NCBI GenBank assembly: GCA_963576475.1
Contig: OY754982.1
Coordinates: 13,836,501-13,900,500, forward strand
From: Molanna angustata
Taxonomy: Eukaryota > Arthropoda > Insecta > Trichoptera > Molannidae
DNA: 64,000 nucleotides
Reading direction: 5' to 3'
Shown here: in pieces, positions 10,660-20,527 of the stretch
How the letters are laid out: every line of letters starts with the position of its first letter
How positions within the stretch are numbered: position 1 is the stretch's first letter
The notes under the pieces: model-generated
Told to the model about the DNA's origin: nothing
The model's database searches: none
The model's input: the letters and a program-made list of their open reading frames with translations, nothing else
Program-made: the position numbers and the translations under genes

Positions 10660-11187
10660 TGTAAAATGATAATACTTACTTATCGAGTCCGGAACTCAGA
10701 TTTTGCCACTCCAATGTGTGGCGGCGGAAATCGCCCTGTCGGTAAGTTTAATCAGGTCGTCCATGTGGCAACCCTCGTTCAATTCTGGGCAGGACAGCAG
10801 ATGGTCGTCATCCTGCACTGCCCCACAATCACAGAAGGTATCATCCTCCGTCGAGAAGCCCCACCTGTGCAGGTTGCTCTTGCAGCCACTCACACCCACC
10901 CTCAGCCTGTTCAGTGTCTTCCATATTGGGAATGGCAGGCAGTGCGCCATATTCGCCTTCTCGCTTGTGTCCATCCATGCAGAGATTGGGTCGTCCATCC
11001 ACAACTCCTCTCGGCGTTGCTTCTGGGAAGTCTGCAGGTCGGCTGTGGACTTTAGGAAGCTATTCCTTGACTTGAGGCGAGGGTTTGGTGCTTTATGTTC
11101 ATAGAGTGGGTGTCTTGGGTCGTGTATCTGCTTATGCCTCTCCGCATCTGCTGCCACTCTTCTTCTGATGTTTGTAAAATGATAATA
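10660..11187 (-). mobile_element. 5'-truncated LINE insertion with 15-bp TSD
   Basis: The direct repeat tgtaaaatgataata at 10660-10674 and 11173-11187 brackets a 498-bp insertion. It lies just outside the right end of the piggyBac element. The insertion encodes an ORF2 C-terminus on the minus strand. The 3' end (left) closes with an aagtaagta-like tail rather than poly(A). The exact TSD shows target-primed insertion of an already 5'-truncated copy. Confidence 0.92.
10696..11157 (-). pseudogene. non-LTR retrotransposon ORF2 C-terminal domain
   Basis: A 153-codon minus-strand frame. It has a charged N-terminal part, then WKTLNRLRVGVSGCK, HRWGF and a cysteine/histidine cluster with the spacing C-x-CG...H-LLSCP. 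This LNR-R-GV...W...C.CG...H...CP signature is the usual C-terminal end of several insect LINE clades (R1/jockey/CR1-like), where it follows the RT domain. No RT or endonuclease residues remain because the copy is 5'-truncated. It is not an independent gene: its limits coincide with the insertion bounded by the TSD. Confidence 0.85.
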
Positions 11188-11322
11188 ACGGATTACGATG
11201 ATTGGATATACGAATATGAACCCTGAGTAGATACTTGTGGCTTTCGGAGAGAACAGCAGTCGAAGTGTTGAAAAAAGTGTTGCGTTGTAGTAGAAAACGT
11301 GATATTTTATTATTTTATTTTA

Positions 11323-11540
11323 TATTGCTTCTTGGGCAACTAACACGTACTATGTCAAATGTAATTTTAGCACGCACCCAATAACAGGTTGCCACATTCT
11401 GGGGACTTACGATATCAATATTCTCACAGATCCAGACTGAAAATACGATTGAAAACTGTGTATCTGCGGGGTATCGAACCCGGGATCCTTAGATCAACAG
11501 TCAGATACCTAACCATCTGTGCAACAAAGGCGGACATATT
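11323..11540 (-). mobile_element. tRNA-derived SINE, family S2
   Basis: Same order of phrases as the nested SINE at 7826-8056: attgcttcttgggcaac, acattctgggga, cagatccagactgaaaat, and a box B complement ggtatcgaacccggga. The B box is one base off consensus. It lies in the minus orientation. Confidence 0.8.
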
Positions 11541-11795
11541 TATATTTACAACGGAAGACTGCTTGAAATCTCGTATACCATATACAGACACGTGAATTGG
11601 TGGAAATCCCCGACAGACACCTTTCAAGTTTACTAAATTGTCATTATTACAGGTTTTCTGCAATAGACATTGCAGTTCGAAGGCGTGATATAATTACTGC
11701 AACAATACTGTGATTCGGATTTGGTCAACGTTGAACGATCGAATTACAAAGGTGTCAGTTGGGGAATTCCACCAACAAGTTTATGTATATGACCA

Positions 11796-11980
11796 GGGGG
11801 GTAAGTCTGGTTCAACCAGCGAAATCAAAACCCTCGTGATTACCCATATCATGGATATAATTATCATATGGAGTTCTATGACATCTGAAGATATTATAGA
11901 GCTCCATACAATAATTAAATCCATAATATGGGTAATCTTGAGGGTTTTGATTTCACCGATTGGACCAGACTTGCCCCCCA
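11796..11980. mobile_element. foldback MITE M3
   Basis: Complete copy from ggggggtaagtctggttcaa to ggaccagacttgcccccc. The arms pair through attacccatatcatggatat and its inverse, with a centre near gacatctgaagatatt. Same family as M1, M2 and M4. Confidence 0.88.
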
Positions 11981-12565
11981 GAATTTAAATACGACGCATA
12001 GCCAGTTTCGGCAATACAAAAAAACTGGGTTTACGTCGGTTAATGTCGTTTCAAACGTAAAAATTTAATAAATTACCTATGTACTTTATGTATATAATGA
12101 TGCGTAATATGTATGAACCTACTTTTAATATATTTATTGGTTCCTCTTATATATAAACGCGTACCCAATTTCGGAAACACTGGCATAAATTACTGTCAGT
12201 ATCAAAATTATTTATCAATAAGACATAACACAATGATATATCAAATGAATATATGTATCTGTATCAGACGTTGTAGAGAACAATACTATTACGTATATCA
12301 ATCACTTCATAAATTCGTGGTTGTACGAATTTTCAACTTCAACAATTATTTGTTTGATTCGCTATTGTTTGTTATTCCGACAATCCTTTTACATAGACAT
12401 AATGCTATTACAGGCAGACAAATTTCACATCGACATGCGACAGATGACTTGTATAGATCGAAAACGCGTAAATGTCGAATTCAATAAAAGGTATCATAAG
12501 AAAATTTGATATTGCCATGGAGATTAATTCTTTATGGGGATAAGAATTTATTGCTGTTGATGTGT
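11981..12565. other. AT-rich stretch, nothing recognised
   Basis: Contains a 124-codon open frame (12113-12487) with no recognisable motif and an unlikely composition. No shared repeat was seen. Confidence 0.4.
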
Positions 12566-12660
12566 TGTGTACAAGTGAAGACAGAGGAGTTTGGCGTTCG
12601 CTTTTCTCTTCTTACCCCATATAGGGAATGGCGTGATGGTTTTATATATATATATATATT
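12566..12660 (+). pseudogene. short RTE-like LINE 3' end (A6) with (TA)n
   Basis: Contains the last codons of family A: tttggcgttcgc, ttaccccatatagggaatgg, cgtgatggt. A (TA)n run follows in place of the tetranucleotide tail. Confidence 0.7.
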
Positions 12661-12747
12661 TTTTATTATCTTTATTCATATCATAACAAAATATCCGAAA
12701 ATAAAAAAATTAAACATTATATAGTTTACAATATCACCTTTAAGCTT

Positions 12748-13028
12748 ATTATTTATTTATTTATTTATACATCGTCTTGTACATAATATAAACAAATATA
12801 ATTGTACACTGGCGGGCTTATTGCAATTAGGCAATTTCTTCCAACCAACCAGATTACAAAGTATGACATCATTGTGTATGTACAACAGCAAAATAAAAAA
12901 GAATTCAAAGAAAATACGTATAACAATTAAATACTATTAAAACAAAAAAAATATATAATTCATAGCAAGAAAAAGGATATGGTAAGGACAGGAGAGGAAA
13001 TCGGGATCAGGTGTTCAAGGATAAATAT
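12748..13028 (-). pseudogene. CR1-like LINE 3' end, family M, with (TTTA)n tail
   Basis: On the minus strand the order is ttgaacacctgat, cgatttcctctcct, tttttcttgctatg, aatctggttggttgg, aagaaattgcctaattgcaa, taagcccgccagtgtac, then (TAAA)n. The same order occurs on the plus strand at 38330-38660, where the upstream part still reads like a LINE C-terminus. Only non-coding 3' sequence remains here. Confidence 0.75.
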
Positions 13029-13140
13029 TACTTATTTCTTATTAGCTGTTTATAATAGAGGGAGGATGTGTGCATCTAAATGAATAAACAAAAATGTAAA
13101 ATATGAGAAAACATTAATATTATGCCAGCATATTTTTGAT

Positions 13141-13310
13141 GGGTCGGTGGCAGAGCGGTTAGCGCGCTGGGCTAGTAATCCAGTGGTCGCAAGTTCGAAT
13201 CCTGCCTCGACCTATTTCGTTCACCTATAGCACAAGCATTTATTTGCTTATTTTAGGGAACGTAGGAAGATGTATATGTACTTGTATAACAAGGACATAT
13301 TCATTTTTTG
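13141..13310 (+). mobile_element. tRNA-Thr-derived SINE, family S3
   Basis: The first 70 bases fold roughly like a tRNA. There is a box A region ggcagagcggttagcgcg, a five-pair anticodon stem around loop ctagtaa (anticodon AGT, threonine), and box B agttcgaatcc. The acceptor and T stems carry mismatches. A non-tRNA tail follows (cacaagcatttatttgctta, then aggacatattcatttttt). The same head and tail recur in reverse at 33465-33591 and 36206-36367. It is therefore a SINE, not a tRNA gene. Confidence 0.83.
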
Positions 13311-13504
13311 AAAAAAAAAAAAAAAAAATATTCAAAATTAATTATGTGTGTATTACCTAAACACAATATTCACATGTTTTATACATAGTATATTGGTTGG
13401 GAATAATTATCAAAAAGTCAGCTTGACACAAGAGAATGTACAGTACAATAACCACCACAGTAGAAACAACACGAGTCACAAATAAAAACATATATTTCAT
13501 AACA

Positions 13505-13940
13505 GATTTTTAATTATCTCAATAGAGACGAAGTTGGAATATTTATTGTAGGAGAACCGGGAAATCAAGGCACCTACAGGGCTTACGACCTGTCATCGGC
13601 TGGTTTACGTGATCACTTTATGCGCTTGCGCAACGTTCACCAATTATGCCTTTTTAATGAGATCCCTATAAATTCAATTTTGAAAGTTCTATATATTGTA
13701 ATACTGAAATTCTTTCCGCTTGAAAATAAGGAATTTTTACTACAGCCATCTATGGGTGAAATTATGAACAACAATCTTATTATTTTTTATTTTATTTTGT
13801 TGTAACGCCATCTATTGAGAGAATTGGTTTTTTGTAAATAATGAAAGCTACAATTCTTATATCTGAGGTGACAATGCATTTTTCGCATAGAAGTCACCCC
13901 TGAATTGCGCCAGACTTATAAGGTCATTTTTCCAATGTTT
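13505..13940. repeat. unnamed 400-bp dispersed repeat R450, copy 1
   Basis: Shared with 42628-43035 and 50195-50595 in the same orientation. Diagnostic phrases in order: tctcaatagagacgaagttg, gggcttac, ggctggtttacgtgatcac, tttatgcgcttgcgcaacg, gtaacgccatctattgagag, and a cacccctgaa...tgcgccaga end. No frame is kept open across the copies, so it is a non-coding, non-autonomous element of unknown class. Confidence 0.8.
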
Positions 13941-14079
13941 GCGCATATGCAATAATAAAAATATTCGACATATATTTCACTTCTTCAATAAACGATTGTT
14001 TACTTTGTGGTAACATTTTAAGTTTACAATAAAAAATAAAAATAACTTTGTTTTTAAACCACTTGTTTTATTCAAAAAA

Positions 14080-14138
14080 TGAATGAATAACACCTCTACA
14101 TGTTTCGGGAACCACGTTCCCTTCCTCTGGAGGATACA
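14080..14138 (-). other. structured motif AGAGGA-stem-GAAAC
   Basis: On the minus strand: ccagagga, a, a perfect 6-bp stem gggaac/gttccc with loop gtg, then gaaacatg. A related layout with a different stem occurs at 34053-34094 on the plus strand. The order partly resembles the hammerhead core CUGANGA-stem II-GAAA, but here the second core base is wrong and one base is extra. It is probably the relic 3' region of a retroelement. Confidence 0.4.
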
Positions 14139-14145
14139 AAGTATA

Positions 14146-15200
14146 CTAATGACATAATGAACAATATAGACTTAAACTAACAAGGTGGGTGGAGTATAGG
14201 CGGGATGAAGGGTAAAGAGTGGGGGGTTTGCAATAAAATGATTGGTTTATTCAGGAGTGGGTTTTTTCGCTATTGATTGGGAATATATTTAATATTGGAT
14301 TGTTGGGTATTGAAGTATTTGGCTATTTACAATATTATTTTTCTGATTGACATTCTTTCTTATTTCTAATACTTCCAAACTATCTGTGTATTATTTTTTA
14401 TTGTAAAAATAAAAAATAAATAAAAAAACATATATGCCTAAATGTACTAAACCTGTACAAACATCCCCTTGAAGAATTTTTTCACAATCGTCATCATTTT
14501 CGTATGGTTTTCAATTCGACGCAATTCAAGCGGAAGTTCATTGAAAAAATTTTCTTCCAAAAAAAAATAATGATGCTGTTCAATATGATAATTTTGTAAT
14601 TTGAAATGCTGTCTCGAAAAGTTGTACCTATGTATGTAGGTCTTATGCATTTTTCCCTCATACCAATCATCTTTGGACCAAACAGATTTGTTAGAACAAT
14701 AGTAATAAAGTATCCGCAATAAAATGAGATACGAGATTGCGTGCAAGAAAATGAAAGTGTGTCGAAACGAGCGGCAATTTTCGTACTACGACACGACACA
14801 CAAATAGCCGAACGGACAAATAAAGCGGTGAAAGATGACAAATGTTAGATGCCCCACAGGCGTGCATACACAAGCAAATACATTAAATAATGAAAAATCG
14901 TCTGTTTGATAAGCGATCTGAGCGTGCCGCTGTGAAAATATCGCGGTCGGGGAATAGCGGTCTTGCAAATTCGATATTCAAAATGAAATTTGAAACGAAC
15001 GCTTATTGTTTATGTTCGATCAATCGCGCCTTGCGATGTTTCTTTGGGGGGGGGGGTGAAAAAAAATCATTTTTCACGTTCAAAATCGATTTTTTATTGC
15101 GTGTTTTCTACGGGTATTTTTGAATGTATTGTAAACAAAGATTTAAATTTAAAAAATGGTATTCTCTGTATTCTCCCTTTGAAATAATGTATTCTCTGTA
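14146..15200. other. stretch with no recognised gene
   Basis: A mildly GC-richer part lies at 14870-15070 with a g9 run near 15048. Small overlapping open frames exist on both strands (14447-14841 minus, 14890-15187 plus), but none shows a known motif and none is supported by a repeat copy. Confidence 0.4.
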
Positions 15201-15207
15201 TCCCGTG

Positions 15208-15550
15208 ACATAAGGAAGGAATGCAGGGTACAGAAAGATGTTAGATTGAAAGTGAACACATTGAGATGGTTTGGCCACATGGGGAGAATGAAAGGGGAAC
15301 ATCTGACGAAGAAAATATACATTACGGACAGGAATGGAATGAGAGGTCGGGGCCGCTCAAGGAAGAGAAAGCACGTCCATGTGAACGGTATTTTGAAAGA
15401 CGAAATGTTAGAAGCGTGAACAACAGACTAATATGTATAAGACAATGTATGAATGTTGACGAGGCGGTGAATGTATGTCAAGATAGAAGTAAGTGGCGTT
15501 CGGTTCTCTCTGCCTACCCCGTGAAGGACATGGCGTGATGGTATGTATGT
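15208..15550 (+). pseudogene. RTE-like LINE C-terminal fragment A4
   Basis: The plus frame around 15266-15538 ends with WRSVLSAYPVKDMA, a stop and tggtatgtatgtat. The upstream part LRWFGHMGRM lies in another frame, and the GRPRK motif is altered, so at least one frameshift has occurred. It begins at nearly the same codon as A1 and A2. Confidence 0.83.
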
Positions 15551-15756
15551 ATTTATTACTCTCATTAACCGCAATATTTGTATTGACTAATTGATAGACG
15601 CCAGTCGTTGTATCATATGAGATTTTATTTGCTTTGATGGCTATGACGATTGGTAGATGGCGTCTAGTGACCTCATAAGTTGCAATATTATAAAATTAAT
15701 ATAAAAAATACGTACCTACATAATAAGTAGATATATGGCAAACAAACATTATTTCA

Positions 15757-16595
15757 TTAAGAGGGTGACTGCTACCAACGTACCTATTTTTTCAATTTGA
15801 TATACCATCATTATTACTAAACGAATCATTTTGAAAAAATTACCTAGTTAGTTTGGATATTAATAAAGAGAAATATTGGTACCTTAACTTTTTGATTATG
15901 TTCTGTATATATTCTTGTAGGAAAATAATAAGCATACCCCGATTTAAGATATTTATCTTAAATTTTTAAAAAAATATAAGGTATAGAGCAATATTTTTTT
16001 TTATAAATTAAAGAAGAACAAAATACCTGGAAAAATATGATATGACGTTGCAAAAAACTTTTATTACGCAATGAAGCTGAATGGAAAATAAATGTTTTTG
16101 AGGTTTATTTACTAAACCTGAAGTTCGGTTTCTGTGCGGGCGTCCTGGGTTCGATTCCCAGCAGAGGAGAAATTTATTTCTCACGCAAATATTGCTTCTC
16201 TGGGCTGGAAACACTGGTTAGTTGGAAGAAATTGCCATACGGTAATAAACTCGCCACTTGCGCAGGGTGCAAGGAAGTGTTTATTATTATTATATTATTA
16301 ATAATGCAACCTCACATCATATTTTTCTAGATATTTTTTTCTTCTTTAACTTAAAAAAAAATATATTACTATACGCCTTATAGTTTATCAAAAATATATG
16401 ATAAACGTTGAAAATCGGGGTTTGCCATTATTTTTCTACAAGAATTTATGCACAACATTATCAAAAAGTTAAGGTATATTTTTGTTTATTAATATCCAAA
16501 CTATCTAAATTATTTTTTTCAAAAGGATTTGATAAGAAATAATGGTGGTATATCAAATTGAAAAATAGGTACGTTGGCAGCTGTCCCCACCTTAA
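15757..16595. mobile_element. TTAA-flanked MITE T1 with nearly 300-bp inverted repeats
   Basis: TTAA at 15757-15760 and 16592-16595 flanks an 831-bp element. Its two arms (about 15761-16055 and 16303-16591) are inverted repeats. The left arm has accaacgtacctattttttc, ttgatataccatcatta and taactttttgattatg. The right arm carries their complements. The ends are g-rich (gagggtgact / complement of tgtccccacc). A SINE sits in the centre at 16123-16300. It has no coding sequence. TTAA flanking suggests mobilisation by a piggyBac-type transposase, which is an inference. Confidence 0.88.
16123..16300 (+). mobile_element. tRNA-derived SINE, family S4, nested in MITE T1
   Basis: Box B region gggttcgattcccag, then gcagaggagaaa, cacgcaaatattgcttctct, gggctggaaacactgg, and a tail gttggaagaaattgccata...aataaactcgccact followed by (TTA)n. 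The corresponding position of MITE T2 has no such block. The tail resembles the 3' end of LINE family M (12748-13028, 38330-38660), which suggests that LINE supplies the RT. Relatives are at 41061-41175 and 35958-36117. Confidence 0.8.
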
Positions 16596-16905
16596 CTAAT
16601 TTCTTAACTTAATGAAAAGCTAAAATATACCTATTCTTATGTGCCTATCCTGCGATATTAGTTATCATACATATAATAAACACGTTTTGTTTGTTAATCT
16701 GTAAGAAACTGTTGGTAACCTAAAAACCAATCTGCATGTAAATAAAGTAGATCTCGTAAGATTGTGGTTCGGATTTGTGTGTACGTGTTTATGCGCAGCT
16801 ATTTTCATGGCAGACTGAGTTGAAACTGCATTTGGTCTAAAACAGCATAATATTTAATATGTATTATGTCGATATCGGAAATTTAAGTTGAGCAATATAC
16901 TTAAA

Positions 16906-17090
16906 ATATTACATTCCTGTAATATTACAAATGTAATTAACAAAGATGCTCGATTACATTCCTGTAATATTACAAATGTAATTAACAAAGATGCTCGATT
17001 ACATTCCTTTAATATTGCAAATGTAATTAACAAAGATGCTCGATTACATTCCTGTAATATTACAAATGTAATTAACAAAGATGCTAGTGC
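16906..17090. repeat. 45-bp tandem repeat, four units, each a palindrome
   Basis: The unit runs from attacattcctgtaatatta through caaatgtaat to taacaaagatgctcg. Four units start near 16911, 16956, 17001 and 17046; the third has three substitutions. Within each unit about 30 bases centred on gtaatattac form a near-perfect palindrome. Because 45 is a multiple of three, both strands show a periodic open frame, which is not evidence of coding. Confidence 0.92.
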
Positions 17091-17154
17091 TGACACGTTT
17101 TTTTATTCTTTTCAAAAGAAATTATATTTAAATGTAATATAATAAGAATTATAA

Positions 17155-17326
<172 letters not shown>

Positions 17327-17720
17327 GGACAAATATTTAGAGACAATTACAAATACTCTACTAAAATAGAATAATAGGTACACTATAAAATAATAACAAA
17401 CAGACCAATTGCATATGTCCACAGATATTAAATATGAAACATTTTAAACATCATAAATTTAAATATAACTAAGATTTACTGTATGTTAATATTAAATCAT
17501 CATTGAAATATTTAAAGCAAGCGAAGCTGCGGGTATTCAGCTGGTATAAAATAAATATAATGAAATTATGGCAATATTATTATACTCGCGAATATCGCAG
17601 GGTGCTAGGTCGTGTTCATAAATTTAATGCATATGTAGCATGAAAATATCAATTTGATATTAAATTTCTTGGTATGTACCTACCTATCATTATTTTATTT
17701 GAAACGCTAGCCTGTTTTTT
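17327..17720. other. AT-rich stretch, nothing recognised
   Basis: No frame, RNA gene or shared repeat seen. Confidence 0.4.
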
Positions 17721-17724
17721 TATT

Positions 17725-17955
17725 GTAAAAAAGCGATACGCTGAATGATTCGGACACGTGAAACGCATGATCGACGAAAGGTTAGCGTATGTAGCAGATC
17801 CAAGGGAAAGATAATTGGGTAAGGCGAACAGGCTAGGGTCGACTGTAGGGATGAAAGGACCAAACTTATCTGATTTGAAAGAGCGGACGTGTAAGAAATC
17901 AGAAAAATGGTGGAGCATACATCTTGGACGACACAAAAGAAGTAGACATGTTTAT
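17725..17955 (+). pseudogene. degraded LINE RT C-terminal fragment
   Basis: One plus frame, broken by two stops, reads FGHVKRMIDERLAYVADP and later KWWSIHLGRHKRSRH. This resembles the FGH-RM...RL...W...R segment downstream of the RT domain in RTE-type LINEs. No flanking TSD was found. Confidence 0.55.
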
Positions 17956-18690
17956 ACACGCCAAGGTCCGAACATGAATCACACACAACCCGATATGATA
18001 TATAAAAATGTGAGTCGTATCATAATATCACAAAAGTTTCAAAGGGCATCGTAATGACGGTAGCAAACCAATGAATTTATATTTTATTATACCTATCATG
18101 GATATGTTTTTTTTTATTGGTTATCTCTATGACTAGCAATAGAAAGGATTGCCATATTTTTTGACTCAATCTTCTTCTTCTTTTTTTGTTTATGTGGCAT
18201 TCCACCCATTATTATAAGGATGTTATCTGCCAGTATAAAAATGTTATTAAATTGTAGCTGCGCCTTATTAGCGAACTGCAATATGTATATCCTCGATGAT
18301 TCTCGAATATTCACGACGGTTAACGAAGATCAACGAACCACAGCTCACTGCTGTTGTAGCAAGCCGATCTACACATCTCCATTCATGCGTTGATCGTTTA
18401 ACAGAGTAGAGTCGCGTTTAATCTTAAATTTATTAGTTCCGACCCAAGACATCAATTAATAAACTTATTATTTTTTATTGTATCTGTTTTATTCGAATAT
18501 GTGTGTGGATCATGTTAGTTATTTTATTTGAAAGCTTTCATCACTATATACAATATACATTTTCAATTATTTAAACTGACATAAACAGTATCATATTGGG
18601 AGGTAGATGTTTTAAATTAAATAAAATCCTTTTGAACACACAAATATGTAATATTATAATAATACTTCTGATATAATTAATAGATGTAAA
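17956..18690. other. AT-rich stretch, nothing recognised
   Basis: A short cttcttcttctttttttg run near 18170 resembles the (AAG)n tail of LINE family O, but too little follows to call it. Confidence 0.35.
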
Positions 18691-18694
18691 GCTG

Positions 18695-18782
18695 ATTGGT
18701 AACCGGAGGGGTTACCAATCAACAGTAGTTAGTAACCAGATGGGTTACTATTAAATATATGTGGTAACCAGAGGGGTTACCA
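18695..18782. promoter_or_regulatory. three spaced GGTAACC/GGTTACC hairpins
   Basis: Perfect inverted repeats with 5-base loops lie at 18695-18719 (arms attggtaacc / ggttaccaat), 18730-18750 (tagtaacc / ggttacta) and 18762-18782 (tggtaacc / ggttacca), spaced 31-35 bp. The second hairpin differs by a base in one arm with the matching change in the other, so the pairing is kept. Whether these are binding sites, RNA hairpins or transposon subterminal repeats cannot be decided from sequence. Regulatory is a tentative label. Confidence 0.5.
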
Positions 18783-18949
18783 GTAAAAAGAGTTTACTAT
18801 ATCCCAAGTGGATATGATTTGAAATAAGAACACAAGGACAGTGGTTTAGAGAGAAGAAGAAAGAATGGTCAAAAGTAACAATGAGTATATTATATTGATC
18901 ACGATTAATAGTTTGCTTAAAGGTAAATTTACAATGATGAAATAACTTA

Positions 18950-19240
18950 CAAAGGAACTTTTCTCACGATGAGTAGTTATAACGAGCGAGTTAGCGGGTG
19001 TGTTCGAAGTGTCCGAATCTTCGCATGGTGAAATACCATCGTGCTCGCGGGGTCGAGAGATGACCGGTGGTCGAGAGATAAAGTGTCGGCGAGACGGCGT
19101 GGTCGAGAACGGCGGCGTGAAGTGACGAATCGAAGTGACGGAAATACGGAAATGAAGTGACAACGTGTAGAGGTGTAGACTCCCTTAAATAGTGCTGCGC
19201 TGGGGGTAGCAAGTTCAATGTCCTCGAACTTTCTAGACTT
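18950..19240 (-). promoter_or_regulatory. GC-richer, promoter-like stretch (minus strand)
   Basis: Markedly richer in CG than its surroundings, with repeated ggtcgaga and gaagtgac phrases. Read on the minus strand, a heat-shock-element-like tagaaagttcgagga (about 19222-19236) precedes a TATA-like tatttaag (19184-19191), followed by a GC-rich possible leader. The layout fits a promoter or an LTR. No coding frame with a known motif follows, and no second LTR was found. Confidence 0.35.
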
Positions 19241-19471
19241 ATTTATTTGAAGTGTCATACCCAGTTGAGGAGTATTGTCACTTGTTTGACGTTGCGGGCG
19301 ATGAACTCGGCCTAGCGATAAACAAATGTACTTGCCGTCGCTAGGCGCGCGCTCGAAAGAAATTTCGAGATGTGGTCTCCCACAGATGTATCTCCAAAAA
19401 AATATATTGCGGCTTGAAGTTATTGGATTTTATATTGAATCCAATTTAGGCGAAGAAATTATATTTTGAGG

Positions 19472-20452
19472 AAATAAATATGCAGGGAATTCAATGACAA
19501 GAGATGTGACATATTGACTGGTAGTGAAATATTAAGTGTATAAAACAAATAAATATGCAGGGAATTCAATGACAAGAGATGTGACATATTGACTGGTAGT
19601 GAAATATTAAGTGTATAAAACAAATAAATATGCAGGGAATTCAATGACAAGAGATGTGACATATTGACTGGTAGTGAAATATTAAGTGTATAAAACAAAT
19701 AAATATGCAGGGAATTCAATGACAAGAGATGTGACATATTGACTGGTAGTGAAATATTAAGTGTATAAAACAAATAAATATGCAGGGAATTCAATGACAA
19801 GAGATGTGACATATTGACTGGTAGTGAAATATTAAGTGTATAAAACAAATAAATATGCAGGGAATTCAATGACAAGAGATGTGACATATTGACTGGTAGT
19901 GAAATATTAAGTGTATAAAACAAATAAATATGCAGGGAATTCAATGACAAGAGATGTGACATATTGACTGGTAGTGAAATATTAAGTGTATAAAACAAAT
20001 AAATATGCAGGGAATTCAATGACAAGAGATGTGACATATTGACTGGTAGTGAAATATTAAGTGTATAAAACAAATAAATATGCAGGGAATTCAATGACAA
20101 GAGATGTAATATATTGACTGGTAGTGAAATATTAAGTGTATAAAACAAATAAATATGCAGGGAATTCAATGACAAGAGATGTGACATATTGACTGGTAGT
20201 GAAATATTAAGTGTATAAAACAAATAAATATGCAGGGAATTCAATGACAAGAGATGTGACATATTGACTGGTAGTGAAATATTAAGTGTATAAAGCAAAT
20301 AAATATGCAGGGAATTCAATGACAAGAGATGTGACATATTGACTGGTAGTGAAATATTAAGTGTATAAAGCAAATAAATATGCAGGGAATTCAATGACAA
20401 GAGATGTGACATATTGACTGGTAGTGAAATATTAAGTGTATAAAACAAATAA
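19472..20452. repeat. 75-bp satellite, 13 nearly identical units
   Basis: The unit has aaataaatatgcagggaatt, caatgacaagagatgtgaca, tattgactggtagtgaaat and attaagtgtataaaac in order, repeated every 75 bp. I saw only a two-base change near 20108 and a-to-g changes near 20295 and 20370, so the array is very homogeneous. Because 75 is divisible by three, the minus strand carries a 329-codon open frame of 25-residue repeats. It is almost certainly a by-product: single strand-wide frame, AT-rich hydrophobic composition, no known domain. Confidence 0.96.
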
Positions 20453-20527
20453 ATAAATAGCAGTAAATTAGTTAGTATCTATGTATTATTTAAATGAGTG
20501 ATTAACGTTTATTTATTCATAAATATG

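Noticed and set aside
13141..13212. tRNA-Thr (AGT) gene
   Set aside because: Acceptor and T stems have mismatches, and the same head with a common non-tRNA tail occurs at several loci, so it is a SINE.
14447..14968. Overlapping minus-strand frames suggesting a gene
   Set aside because: Three frames overlap with equal length and none has recognisable features, as expected by chance in AT-rich DNA.
16854..17142. Periodic small frames on both strands (15-residue repeats)
   Set aside because: A by-product of the 45-bp tandem repeat.
19459..20448. 329-codon open frame on the minus strand
   Set aside because: It is produced by a 75-bp satellite whose period is a multiple of three. There is no domain, and the start and end lie at the array edges.
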